The position numbers and the translations under genes are program-made. Under the pieces are notes generated by a model that was given only the letters and a program-made list of their open reading frames with translations, had not been told where the DNA came from and searched no databases. DNA of 64,000 bases from IMG/VR virus record IMGVR_UViG_3300023174_000046, positions 1 through 64,000 of that record, one strand, 5' to 3'. The DNA is from a virus. Positions 30,484 through 38,138 of this stretch are shown here, one piece after another. How positions within the stretch are numbered: the stretch's first letter is position 1; each line of letters opens with the position of its first letter.

Positions 30484-31000
30484 GTTGATCTATTGCGTAT
30501 ATGTTTTCTATGCTGTAGTTAGAAATAAGATCTCTCTCTAATAACCATTCGTACAGTTCTAATACACAATTGTCACCTCCTTTATTCTTTAAAACGTGGG
30601 AAATTTTTTTAATTTCTTTTGGAGCATCGCTCGGGCAAAAAGCATATTTTACTTTTTTCATAATTTCTAAATCAAACGTATCATCTCCCATAAACACTGC
30701 TTCATCTGATAAGCAATTATATTTTTCTAATAATGTATGCAAAAACTCACTCTTGCACATACCCCGGGTATAATAAAAAGGTATATTTCTATTTTTAGCT
30801 ATAGCCTCATTTATCTTGTTATCTCCTGATAAAAAAACAACTTCAATATTTACAGATTTAAATTTTTTAATAGCAGTAAAGTCTTTATCGCAGAATGTTT
30901 TGTACGCTGCAGTGCCGCTGCTGTCGTAGTATTTTTTACCATCTGTTAAAATACCATCTACATCTAATATTATTAATTTTATCAAAATATTATTCTCCAA
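30470..31000 (-). CDS. KdsC-like HAD phosphatase, 176 aa
   Basis: The HAD motifs are LIILDVDGILTDGKKYYDSSG (DxD nucleophile, about 9-28), VVFLSGDNK (motif II), a Lys within MCKSEF and VFMGDDTFDLEIM (motif III). These match 3-deoxy-D-manno-octulosonate-8-phosphate phosphatase (KdsC) and related sugar phosphatases. It overlaps the kinase gene by 14 bases. In the operon it could remove a phosphate between kinase and nucleotidyltransferase steps, as GmhB does in heptose synthesis. Confidence 0.8.
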   Translation of the reverse strand: MENNILIKLIILDVDGILTDGKKYYDSSGTAAYKTFCDKDFTAIKKFKSVNIEVVFLSGDNKINEAIAKNRNIPFYYTRGMCKSEFLHTLLEKYNCLSDEAVFMGDDTFDLEIMKKVKYAFCPSDAPKEIKKISHVLKNKGGDNCVLELYEWLLERDLISNYSIENIYAIDQHEKF

Positions 31001-31609
31001 TTATCTTATCAAATTAACATCTACATCTACACGTTCTTCACTTATACTGTTTGTTGTGCAATGATGTTTTAATAAAGTCTCGGGATGAAAAATTATATTA
31101 TTATCGATATAATCATTTATTCTTAGGTATATCTCTGATATTTTATCCATGGTTTTTGAGTCAGAAAACCAGAATTGGTCACAATACCCGCCAAGATAAT
31201 CTTTTTCTCTGTTGCCAATCAATACAATAGCATTATTCGTTGTTCTCAATTTGACCTTATTTGTAAATGTACAATCTGGTCTCAATCTCACTACTACATC
31301 AAAATCTTCACCAGTTTCAACTTCATAATCGCGTTTCAATTGAACACATTTGTAAACTTTATACATCCACTTTAAAATATTTGTTATGTTAGGGTTAGTT
31401 CCGCTCGATTTTGCTGTAAATTTTGCAAGTTTATTTTTGTAAAGATCAAGCTCTGGTACATACAAGGATCTCTCTGCAATAAGCCCTGGTAAAGGAACAT
31501 CTGTTACAGTAAATATCTTATGATCGCAGTCAAATAAATTTGAAATTATGTTATCTTTGTTCTGTTCCCAGGTTCTTGTTTGGCCTGAAATACATATAGC
31601 AACTTTCAT
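31001..31609 (-). CDS. Putative glycosyltransferase, 202 aa
   Basis: The sequence MKVAICISGQTRTWEQNKDNIISNLFDCDH and the DVVVRLRPDCTF segment (about residue 105) resemble a group of putative glycosyltransferases in viruses and bacteria that have VxISGQ(T/P)R and R.RPD motifs. No membrane segment. It is the first gene of the seven-gene minus-strand operon ending at 26977, right after an early promoter. Confidence 0.55.
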   Translation of the reverse strand: MKVAICISGQTRTWEQNKDNIISNLFDCDHKIFTVTDVPLPGLIAERSLYVPELDLYKNKLAKFTAKSSGTNPNITNILKWMYKVYKCVQLKRDYEVETGEDFDVVVRLRPDCTFTNKVKLRTTNNAIVLIGNREKDYLGGYCDQFWFSDSKTMDKISEIYLRINDYIDNNIIFHPETLLKHHCTTNSISEERVDVDVNLIR

Positions 31610-31614
31610 ACAAC

Positions 31615-31645
31615 ATTATATTACAGGAGTTGATTAGTTTTTCAA
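31615..31645 (-). promoter_or_regulatory. Early promoter for the sugar operon
   Basis: TATAAT on the minus strand (31615-31620) lies five bases before the ATG at 31609; TTGAAA at 31640-31645 is a -35 candidate, with a 16-base spacer if TAATAT (31618-31623) is the -10. It overlaps the plus-strand tRNA promoter. Confidence 0.5.
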
Positions 31646-31657
31646 CCATAATATAAT
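31630..31657 (+). promoter_or_regulatory. tRNA promoter, TTGATT-16-TATAAT
   Basis: TTGATT at 31630-31635 and TATAAT at 31652-31657, 24 bases before tRNA-Pro and overlapping the divergent promoter of the sugar operon. Confidence 0.6.
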
Positions 31658-31680
31658 ATGTAGTTCTTTTACATTTTATT

Positions 31681-31754
31681 CGGGCATTAGCACAGCCTGG
31701 TAGTGCACTTGCTTTGGGAGCAAGATGTCGCAGGTTCAAATCCTGCATGCCCGA
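31681..31754 (+). tRNA. tRNA-Pro (TGG)
   Basis: Acceptor CGGGCAT/ATGCCCG, anticodon loop TTTGGGA (TGG), T-loop AGGTTCAAATCCT. Confidence 0.95.
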
Positions 31755-31841
31755 AGTTTTTTGTTGGGTGGACGTTTTAGCGTTTTCCCTGTCCTTTAAA
31801 ACAACTGAAGAGAGAAACGCGACAAGTTGTTTACCAGCATT

Positions 31842-31924
31842 GGGTAGATACCGAAGTGGCCAAACGGGGGAGACTGTAAATCTCTTGGCTTACGCCTTCA
31901 GTGGTTCGAATCCACTTCTGCCCA
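31842..31924 (+). tRNA. tRNA-Tyr (GTA)
   Basis: Class II tRNA with variable arm, acceptor GGGTAGA/TCTGCCC and anticodon loop CTGTAAA (GTA). The 87 bases before it hold no recognised gene but contain two complementary pairs (GCGTTT/AAACGC and ACAACT/AGTTGT). Confidence 0.93.
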
Positions 31925-31930
31925 AATTTC

Positions 31931-32014
31931 CGTCGCATGGCGAAATGGCAGACGCGCTAGCCTTAGGAGCTAGTACCGCAAGGTGTGTAGGTTCAAGTCC
32001 TACTGTGACGACCA
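31931..32014 (+). tRNA. tRNA-Leu (TAG), CCA encoded
   Basis: Class II tRNA, acceptor CGTCGCA/TGTGACG, anticodon loop CTTAGGA (TAG), encoded ACCA end. Confidence 0.94.
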
Positions 32015-32021
32015 TTATAAT

Positions 32022-32094
32022 GGGGGTGTAGCTCATCTGGTAGAGCGGGACCTTTGCAAGGTCTAGGTAGCGGGTTCGAGTCCTGTCACCTCCA
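32022..32094 (+). tRNA. tRNA-Ala (TGC)
   Basis: Acceptor GGGGGTG/CACCTCC, anticodon loop TTTGCAA (TGC). Its acceptor sequence is identical to that of the tmRNA at 35036, as expected for alanine charging. Confidence 0.95.
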
Positions 32095-32130
32095 TGTTAT
32101 TAAAGTAAGATCCAAGGACTAAGTAATTAT

Positions 32131-32403
32131 ATGCCTAGTCTACGCAACTGTGTTACTATAAAAGCTATACTGTATATTGGAATTGCTTCACTCACAACAT
32201 TGATGTCGGATTTAGGCGACTTCAAGTCTTTTGAAGAAATTAACCCGGTTAAAGCTACCTTGTTTGGTATTAATTTCATTCTGCAAGGTTTAATTGCCTG
32301 GAGAGCATTCTTGGATCAATCTGTGGGCCGTGCTCGTATTGATGCAGCCATGAAGAAGAAAGAGGAAAAACAGTTGGAACTAATAGTTGAAGGTCCTAAA
32401 TAA
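32131..32403 (+). CDS. Two-TM membrane protein, possible holin, 90 aa
   Basis: Two hydrophobic segments (about residues 9-26, IKAILYIGIASLTTLM, and 42-60, ATLFGINFILQGLIAWRAFL) are followed by a charged, Lys-rich tail (RIDAAMKKKEEKQLEL). The size and topology suit a class II holin. It begins a plus-strand run of lipoprotein genes ending with a GH108 muramidase, which supports a lysis role. No holin family is identifiable by sequence alone. Confidence 0.55.
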   Translation: MPSLRNCVTIKAILYIGIASLTTLMSDLGDFKSFEEINPVKATLFGINFILQGLIAWRAFLDQSVGRARIDAAMKKKEEKQLELIVEGPK

Positions 32404-32407
32404 TTGC

Positions 32408-32857
32408 ATGAAAACTATTCTTCCTTTTATTCTTATTCCTTTGCTTGTTGCAGGCTGTGCAACAACTGGTACCGATGGTAAAATTGATCCAGCACAAACA
32501 GTGGAAAATGCTCTGCCCTACATTGCACCAGCAGTTACTTTAACTTGCACTGTTGTTCTGGATCAAGCATTGAGTGAAAGTGATCGCATTGAAAAAGCAA
32601 AAATGATTAACAACGTTGCAACAATTGTGGAGAGTTTGACACGTGGTGCAACACCCACACCTGATCAACTGCAAAAAGCACTCACTGATTATCTTCCTGT
32701 GGAAAAGACACATTGGTCAAAATACGTTGTAGCCATCAAAGATTTGTATGCTACACAGTTTAATAAAGTTGGTGGTAACGGCAAGCTCGCAGTGGATGTT
32801 CTCAATGCAATCGCCAAAGGTTGCAAAGATGCAACTGAAAGCTACGTTAATAACTAA
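32408..32857 (+). CDS. Lipoprotein of the lysis cassette, 149 aa
   Basis: The ATG at 32408 opens a clear lipoprotein signal: MKTILPFILIPLLVAGCATTG, with lipobox LVAG and the modified Cys at residue 17. The remainder is an Ala/Thr-rich helical periplasmic domain with no known motif. The ATG eight codons upstream would lengthen the charged part without benefit. The stop overlaps the next start (TAATG). A spanin-like or envelope-protecting function is possible. Confidence 0.65.
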   Translation: MKTILPFILIPLLVAGCATTGTDGKIDPAQTVENALPYIAPAVTLTCTVVLDQALSESDRIEKAKMINNVATIVESLTRGATPTPDQLQKALTDYLPVEKTHWSKYVVAIKDLYATQFNKVGGNGKLAVDVLNAIAKGCKDATESYVNN

Positions 32858-33057
32858 TGCCTGCAGGAATCTTACAAGCACTATTAAGCGCCATTTCTGG
32901 GATCTTTGGAGCTATCAATAATGTGTTTGGAGCAAAGAACACCCCTGAAATGAAAAAAGCTCAAGAACAACAAAAAGAAGTTGACTTTAACAATGAAGTA
33001 GAAAAAGCAATAAAAGGTAAAGATGTTAAAAAAATTCGCGATATTCTCTCTGAGTAG
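32857..33057 (+). CDS. Small amphipathic protein, 66 aa
   Basis: MPAGILQALLSAISGIFGAINNVFGAKN forms an amphipathic or membrane-seeking N-terminal helix; residues 30-66 are charged and coiled-coil-like (MKKAQEQQKEVDFNNEVEKAIKG). It overlaps the lipoprotein upstream (TAATG) and the lipoprotein downstream by 35 bases in another frame. The nested arrangement recalls Rz/Rz1 spanin pairs. Confidence 0.55.
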   Translation: MPAGILQALLSAISGIFGAINNVFGAKNTPEMKKAQEQQKEVDFNNEVEKAIKGKDVKKIRDILSE

Positions 33058-33442
33058 TTTTTTATTATGCTCGTGTACCACAGTTACACCCAACAAAGTG
33101 ACAGATGAAATAGCTTCTTATGATGCCACAACACCCAATGGATATGATATACAAAACTCTGGCTTTATTGGCTTTACTGATGATGGGCGGGGTCTTATTA
33201 CTCAGTTTGGTCTTCTCCGGTACAACACCCTCATCAAAGCGTATAAGATAAGATTCAAGTCATTCAAAGGTGTAGAACTAAACGAAAACGATGGCATAAC
33301 AGAGTACACTGATAAACGCAACAACAAGCTTTATATCATGGATCAACAGCACTTGGTGTATTACGCCATTCTGAACAGCTGGCGCAAAGATGGCAAAGAA
33401 CCAGATTCCATCTGGGACAAGGCCAAAGACCTGGTCAAATAA
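33023..33442 (+). CDS. Lipoprotein, 139 aa
   Basis: A lipoprotein signal, MLKKFAIFSLSSFLLCSCTT, places the modified Cys at residue 18 (or 16). The mature part is an alpha/beta domain (GYDIQNSGFIGFTDDGRGLITQFGLLRYNTLIKAYKIRF...) without a recognised family. Its first 35 bases lie within the preceding small gene in another frame. It may act as the outer-membrane partner of a spanin-like pair. Confidence 0.6.
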   Translation: MLKKFAIFSLSSFLLCSCTTVTPNKVTDEIASYDATTPNGYDIQNSGFIGFTDDGRGLITQFGLLRYNTLIKAYKIRFKSFKGVELNENDGITEYTDKRNNKLYIMDQQHLVYYAILNSWRKDGKEPDSIWDKAKDLVK

Positions 33443-33443
33443 C

Positions 33444-33608
33444 ATGATGAGAACTGTTGCAGTTGTATTTGCAAGCGTCATGTTAACCAGTTGCTCTCCT
33501 GTGCAACAACCTGCACCATACCAAACCAAGTACCCAGATGCACCCACCATGCAGAGTGCTGCAGATGCCAATACCAAGACATTCAACGAACATTCATTTG
33601 ATAGATAA
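33444..33608 (+). CDS. Small lipoprotein, 54 aa
   Basis: Begins MMRTVAVVFASVMLTSCSPV at the ATGATG (33444), one base after the previous stop. The lipobox is LTSC, Cys at residue 17. The mature peptide is a short Pro/Gln/Ala-rich chain, much like Rz1-type outer-membrane spanin subunits. This start avoids a longer frame that runs through the previous gene. Confidence 0.6.
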   Translation: MMRTVAVVFASVMLTSCSPVQQPAPYQTKYPDAPTMQSAADANTKTFNEHSFDR

Positions 33609-33613
33609 TTATT

Positions 33614-34105
33614 ATGAATCAAAACGATTTTCAAAAATCTATGAAGTTTGTATTGGATGCAGAAGGTGGTTACACCAACGACCCAGCTGATCCAGGTGGT
33701 GAGACCAATTATGGCATTGACAAGAGAAGTCATGCAGATGTGGATATCAAAGCATTAACTGTGGAACAAGCCACAGACATATATTTCACTGAGTATTGGG
33801 TTCGGTTCAATTGTGAACAATTTGCATGGCCCCTTAATTGTGTTTATTTTGACAGCTGTGTGAACACTGGCAACAAACAAAGCAACAAATTCTTGCAACG
33901 AGCAGTGGGCACTGAGGCTGATGGTGTGTTGGGACCCAAAACATTGGGTGCCATTAACAGCAAGCGCGCAGACACAGTTGCCAATGCTACCATTGATCAA
34001 CGCCAACGATTTTATGAAACATTGGCACAGAACAAGCCTGCGCTCAAAAAGTTTCTCAAGGGCTGGACCAACAGAAACAACAATCTTAGAAAATTTATTG
34101 CTTAG
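33614..34105 (+). CDS. GH108 N-acetylmuramidase endolysin, 163 aa
   Basis: The family signature FVLDAEGGYTNDPADPGGETNYGI (about residues 12-35) contains the catalytic Glu in (A/H)EGG. The rest fits GH108 with a C-terminal peptidoglycan-binding segment (GTEADGVLGPKTLGAIN). It hydrolyses the glycan backbone of peptidoglycan at lysis. It has no signal peptide, so it would need the adjacent holin candidate to reach the periplasm. It is the second muramidase of the window. Confidence 0.9.
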   Translation: MNQNDFQKSMKFVLDAEGGYTNDPADPGGETNYGIDKRSHADVDIKALTVEQATDIYFTEYWVRFNCEQFAWPLNCVYFDSCVNTGNKQSNKFLQRAVGTEADGVLGPKTLGAINSKRADTVANATIDQRQRFYETLAQNKPALKKFLKGWTNRNNNLRKFIA

Positions 34106-34110
34106 AGGTT

Positions 34111-34965
34111 TTAGTAAATACCTATTGTCATGGCTGTCCACAAATCTAATTTAGTTGAACTATCCAATCTTTGCACACACATGGTTAAAGTCTTTCCATT
34201 TGCAGTCAATGGTATGTTGCTCAATGTAGTTTCAGCTTCAGAGTTTTTACCAATCACAATGCCGCTGTGTCTTTTTGTTCCACCTGTAAAGCCGTTGGGA
34301 GTATTGCTTCCAAATGCATCTGTGTAGAATCGGTATTCAGCATCTGCATTTACAGAAGAAAAAGCTGGTACGGTGCCTGTTATTGTTGCATCCTCATACC
34401 ACACATACCCTATAGTGCTTGAATTAGCATTGTTATTGCCCAGTTCATATTCTAATATTTTCACAGTTTGTGATGCAGTACTTTTGGCCCTTATTGTAAT
34501 CATAGGAATTAAATTGTCAGACATGGTCCAACCACGGTGAGTAAAAATACCAAAATTATGAAATGTATAAATTTCAGGCACTTGTTCTAATACAGTCACA
34601 TTTCCTGATACTGGTGTTGTGCCCCATGGCAACACTCTCAAAGCACCCACTTCAATGCCATTGACTGTGGCCACACGTATCACATTGCCATACACATCTG
34701 TACCTGTGGAATGATCCACAAGCCCCACATCACCAATGTTCACATTGCTAGCAGATAAAATTAATTGTATGTCTTGTGGGTTTGTAATGTATGTCATTAC
34801 AGCTGTCTTGGGATACACATCAACTGAGCTAACTGGTGGTGCAGAATCTCTGTAGCTGTAACGGGTTACAGAGACTGCAGGGTATCGTGTATCATTGTCA
34901 AACTGTACAAATTTCTGGTATTCAACTTGTTCTTGTTGACCGAATACATTAAAATTATAAGACAT
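34111..34965 (-). CDS. Probable virion/tail-fibre-type protein, 284 aa
   Basis: A beta-rich, Thr/Ser/Val-rich protein, starting MSYNFNVFGQQEQVEYQKFVQF and containing SASNVNIGDVGLVDHSTGT. It lacks charged coiled coils and shows no enzymatic motif, which fits a fibre or decoration protein. A TAAATA lies further from the start than usual (11 bases). It converges with the endolysin gene. Confidence 0.5.
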   Translation of the reverse strand: MSYNFNVFGQQEQVEYQKFVQFDNDTRYPAVSVTRYSYRDSAPPVSSVDVYPKTAVMTYITNPQDIQLILSASNVNIGDVGLVDHSTGTDVYGNVIRVATVNGIEVGALRVLPWGTTPVSGNVTVLEQVPEIYTFHNFGIFTHRGWTMSDNLIPMITIRAKSTASQTVKILEYELGNNNANSSTIGYVWYEDATITGTVPAFSSVNADAEYRFYTDAFGSNTPNGFTGGTKRHSGIVIGKNSEAETTLSNIPLTANGKTLTMCVQRLDSSTKLDLWTAMTIGIY

Positions 34966-35035
34966 AGTATTATGAATATTTAAGGTTGCATGTAGTAATA
35001 TTGCCTATATACTAATAGTGTTCTTTAACAACGAT

Positions 35036-35439
35036 GGGGGTGAATGGAATCGATTGAATGGTAGATTTCATGAGTGCAAGTACCGGGGCATGCCGGTTAC
35101 CAATAGCAATCATATTAAATGCCGAAGATAACTTCGACATGGCTATGAGTCTTGAAGAGGCTGACGCAATTCTTGCAACAGCAGGCTTCGTGGATTCAGA
35201 AGCTGAACTCGAACTAGTTTAGTTCGATCGTTCTACTGTAGAGTGAAGCTTGTAAAGTAGAGCGTGTTACTGGCTTTCGTATGGTCTGGGTTTTAACAAT
35301 TAATAGATCATACGTACAAAATTGTTATCAGTAAGGGCTTTTTGCTTAGTTTAATCCTTATGAAAATTCAACTAAAATAAACTTGTAGTGCTTATGAGAG
35401 AAGCTTTTCAAGACCTGGGTTCAAATCCCAGCACCTCCA
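35036..35439 (+). ncRNA. ssrA: Transfer-messenger RNA (tmRNA)
   Basis: The RNA has a tRNA-Ala-like domain: 5' GGGGGTG pairs with 3' CACCTCC, the D-region is AATGGAATCGATTGAATGG, and the T-arm is CTGGGTTCAAATCCCAG. A pseudoknot-like segment (ACCGG..GCCGGT) follows near 35090. The tag frame reads AEDNFDMAMS...EAELELV and stops with TAG at 35220-35222; the resume codon could be GCC (35121) or GCA (35106) in the same frame. A tag of about 33-38 residues is long, and its end lacks the usual LAA. tmRNA rescues stalled ribosomes and tags the peptide. Confidence 0.85.
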
Positions 35440-35456
35440 TTTTTTATAAAAAAAGA

Positions 35457-35463
35457 TTAAATA
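35457..35463 (+). promoter_or_regulatory. Late promoter (TTAAATA)
   Basis: TTAAATA 18 bases after the tmRNA 3' end and five bases before the GTG at 35469. Confidence 0.6.
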
Positions 35464-35468
35464 ATAAT

Positions 35469-35651
35469 GTGGGTAGTTTAACAGTAAGCTTGACAGGTTC
35501 GTGCTTGTATCAGCGCTTTCATGAAGAACGCAATCGTATTTTAGAGAACAAATGGTACATGTCTGAACGTGAAGGCAAAGATGTTGGTTTTGAGAGAGCT
35601 TTACTGGATTGGGTTTTTAATCACAGAGACAAGTGGATAAAAGGAAAGTAA
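35469..35651 (+). CDS. Small conserved-type protein, 60 aa (GTG start)
   Basis: The longer frame runs into the tmRNA, so I place the start at the GTG at 35469, five bases after a late promoter element. The 60-residue product (MGSLTVSLTGSCLYQRFHEERNRI...) has MSEREGKDVGFERALLDWVFNHRDKW, a pattern seen in small bacterial and cyanophage proteins (MSE..G.DVG.E.A..DW...H...W). The function of that family is unknown to me. Confidence 0.6.
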   Translation: MGSLTVSLTGSCLYQRFHEERNRILENKWYMSEREGKDVGFERALLDWVFNHRDKWIKGK

Positions 35652-38105
35652 TTATTTCTTTGTGTTAATTGTAGGTTGTGGTGCAACTCTGTTACCCGAT
35701 TCATTATTCAAGTCCATTGCAATGGTTCTTACTGCATCATTATCTCTTTTCAACGTTAATGGTAGATTCTTAAACGTGTGACTATGACCATACACAATGA
35801 CGCTATCTGGATCTGGAATTTGACCTGCAGTAGTAGTGGTAAATACCGGTGCAGGGTTACCACCCGCTTGACCTGTCATAGAAGCACACACAGGTAGATC
35901 TTTAGTCGCAAAAACTTCAACTGTCCCACCTTGTGGATCAACACCTGTACCAACTAAAGTACCTGTAGGTACATACCCAATTATTGCACCTGTAACTAAT
36001 GCATTATAACCGATAATTTTTGGTAACGCATTATTTGTTTGACCGGTAACAATTGTGCGGTTTGTTTCTTGAATTTCAGTAGGTGCAGTAATATGATTAA
36101 CAGTTAGTTCACCTTCTATGTGTGCACCACCACCCACAACCATGTTACGAGCGACCCCTAAATTACTATCAATAACAACTTGCTGATTGTAGCGTTGCTT
36201 GATATTAACAATATCAGCAATTAATTGTAATTTTTGACCGCCATCAATACACACTTCATTTTCACTGGCTATATTAACTTGCTGACCTGCAATGTTTGTA
36301 ATAGTGCCACTTACATTTACCGGTCCATAACTCTTGAAGTTTATACCACCAGCACCCACCATTAAATTGTATCTGTTACCAATTGTTTGTGTGTAAGTAC
36401 CGCCTGGGAGATCATCCACGTGCACATATTCAACTACCGGGCTTGGTTGCTGGCAGTTGAAAACACCTTGTGGGTGAACAATGACAGCATTAACACTAAT
36501 TTTACCAACCTTATCAATTCTTGTTGAAGGTAAATCATTAATATCCATACCAATTGTTTCAATTTTATTTTTTGTAATATTGATAATTTCGCTACCACCC
36601 ACACCCATTTGCTTCTCCAGATTTGTAAAATTGTCCATGTTATCAGAAATGTATTTTGCTATTTGCTGCTTACGAGGGTCTTCAAGAAAATCACCATCTT
36701 GTGAGCTAGGGCTCAATCCTGAGCCTTTGCATGCTGGGCATGTTTGACCGAAAATTGTTCCAACACCGGGAAATTTGCCACTAGTGGCAGGTATGCCTAT
36801 ACCAAAAGGTATAACTGCAGGGAGCCCCATGTTTGACCATGGTGAATTGATAAGAGAAGTTGTTTCACCAGTACCTGCATAAACAAAGATGTTATTAATT
36901 TTCCAATAAAAATCTTGACTGTCTGCGCAAACTGGACATGCAGCGTTTTTACCGCTTTTTGATTGAAAGGGTGATGTGAGATTTATGAACCCTTTTTTAA
37001 GAGCAGTTGTTCTTTTTGTTTCAAATAATTGCTTGAGATCAGCTAGGCCGCGTAACAGCTCTTTGTATTGTAAATGTGGTGTGTAGTTTAAATTGCCTAT
37101 TTTTCTGTATAAATCACCTCTTATAACATTATCATAATCTCTACCTACGTAAAGATTTTTAAAGCCATTAACAGTTAGGAACTGGTCTTGCATAACCAAC
37201 TTTTGGTCTGATTGAGTTGCAAGTTCTATATTTGTAAAATTATTAAATTCTTTAAATGAACCGGAGAAGTGAGTCATTTTTAGTGACTCACGGTTATCTG
37301 TATTGATAAACTCTAGTGTGCCGCCTTTTTGATTTATAACGTATTTGTTCCGGTAAGTATCAACATTTATATCAAATACATCTTTTCCAGATAGAGAATA
37401 ATTTTCATAATAACCAGGATAGTCTTGACCTGGTGAACTATCACCAACATTATCTAAACTATCATATATGCCTTTCCAATCTTCTTTGCCGTACGCAACA
37501 GCAAAATAAACTGGATGCATAATATCACCATCAGTAAAAAAGACATAGACGTGTGAACCAACGTTGGGCACACCAAACGTACCCTTGGCTCGATTTGAAT
37601 AGCTATTGGGTACATAATTATAGCTATATTTGTTTGTTATGTTTGTATTGTACTTTGCAGGGTCATTAAATGCATCGTTTAGCTTGTATTCAACAGACTC
37701 ATAAACATTTGCTGGCTTCTCTCCAATGTTATCAATATTCTGATTACCGACATCAGTATTTTTTTCTCGTGTTGGTTCGAAAGTGCTTAATCTTGCAGTA
37801 TCAGAAATAGATCCTACAGTTTTAAAGAAATTAAATCTACCACTTGCAGCTTCACCACTCACAGGAGCCGCACATTCAGCCCATGGTAATTGGAGCTTCA
37901 AATCCTCCAATATTGTATTCATGCTGCTATTAATATTGTCACCTAGGAACTTGAATTTTTTATCGTTCAGTGTATCAACCCAGCCGCGATAAGTTGTAGG
38001 CATTAAATGCGGTACCCATACTTTAACGCGTCCTCTTTTCTGTGGATCGTTATTCTGAACTACCATTCCCATGTAGTTGCCGTAGAATTTCTGTCTTTTA
38101 GCCAT
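35652..38105 (-). CDS. Baseplate hub/spike protein, gp5-like, 817 aa
   Basis: The N-terminus, KFYGNYMGMVVQNNDPQKRGRVKVWVPHLMPTTY, is the OB-fold of T4 gp5-type and VgrG-type baseplate spikes. The C-terminal 250 residues form a repetitive beta-helix-like spike (VNVSGTITNIAGQQVNIASENEV..., VINHITAPTEIQ). No lysozyme domain is seen. At about residues 390-480 two CxxC pairs (CPVCADSQDFYW and CPACKGSGLSP) resemble a DnaJ-type zinc finger, which is unusual for this family. It is convergent with the small gene upstream of it and divergent from the base-modification operon. Confidence 0.8.
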   Translation of the reverse strand: MAKRQKFYGNYMGMVVQNNDPQKRGRVKVWVPHLMPTTYRGWVDTLNDKKFKFLGDNINSSMNTILEDLKLQLPWAECAAPVSGEAASGRFNFFKTVGSISDTARLSTFEPTREKNTDVGNQNIDNIGEKPANVYESVEYKLNDAFNDPAKYNTNITNKYSYNYVPNSYSNRAKGTFGVPNVGSHVYVFFTDGDIMHPVYFAVAYGKEDWKGIYDSLDNVGDSSPGQDYPGYYENYSLSGKDVFDINVDTYRNKYVINQKGGTLEFINTDNRESLKMTHFSGSFKEFNNFTNIELATQSDQKLVMQDQFLTVNGFKNLYVGRDYDNVIRGDLYRKIGNLNYTPHLQYKELLRGLADLKQLFETKRTTALKKGFINLTSPFQSKSGKNAACPVCADSQDFYWKINNIFVYAGTGETTSLINSPWSNMGLPAVIPFGIGIPATSGKFPGVGTIFGQTCPACKGSGLSPSSQDGDFLEDPRKQQIAKYISDNMDNFTNLEKQMGVGGSEIINITKNKIETIGMDINDLPSTRIDKVGKISVNAVIVHPQGVFNCQQPSPVVEYVHVDDLPGGTYTQTIGNRYNLMVGAGGINFKSYGPVNVSGTITNIAGQQVNIASENEVCIDGGQKLQLIADIVNIKQRYNQQVVIDSNLGVARNMVVGGGAHIEGELTVNHITAPTEIQETNRTIVTGQTNNALPKIIGYNALVTGAIIGYVPTGTLVGTGVDPQGGTVEVFATKDLPVCASMTGQAGGNPAPVFTTTTAGQIPDPDSVIVYGHSHTFKNLPLTLKRDNDAVRTIAMDLNNESGNRVAPQPTINTKK

Positions 38106-38132
38106 TGAATTATTAATATTTAATAATATAAT
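38105..38132 (+). promoter_or_regulatory. Early promoter, TTGAAT-16-TATAAT
   Basis: TTGAAT at 38105-38110 and TATAAT at 38127-38132, six bases before the ATG at 38139; the -35 box overlaps the divergent start of the baseplate gene. Confidence 0.75.
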
Positions 38133-38138
38133 TTATAT

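Noticed and set aside
31714-32031. Plus-strand frame across tRNA-Tyr and tRNA-Leu
   Set aside because: It overlaps tRNA genes and has no sensible protein features.
35388-35468. N-terminal extension of the gene ending at 35651
   Set aside because: The extension lies in the tmRNA 3' domain; the GTG at 35469 after the late promoter is the likely start.
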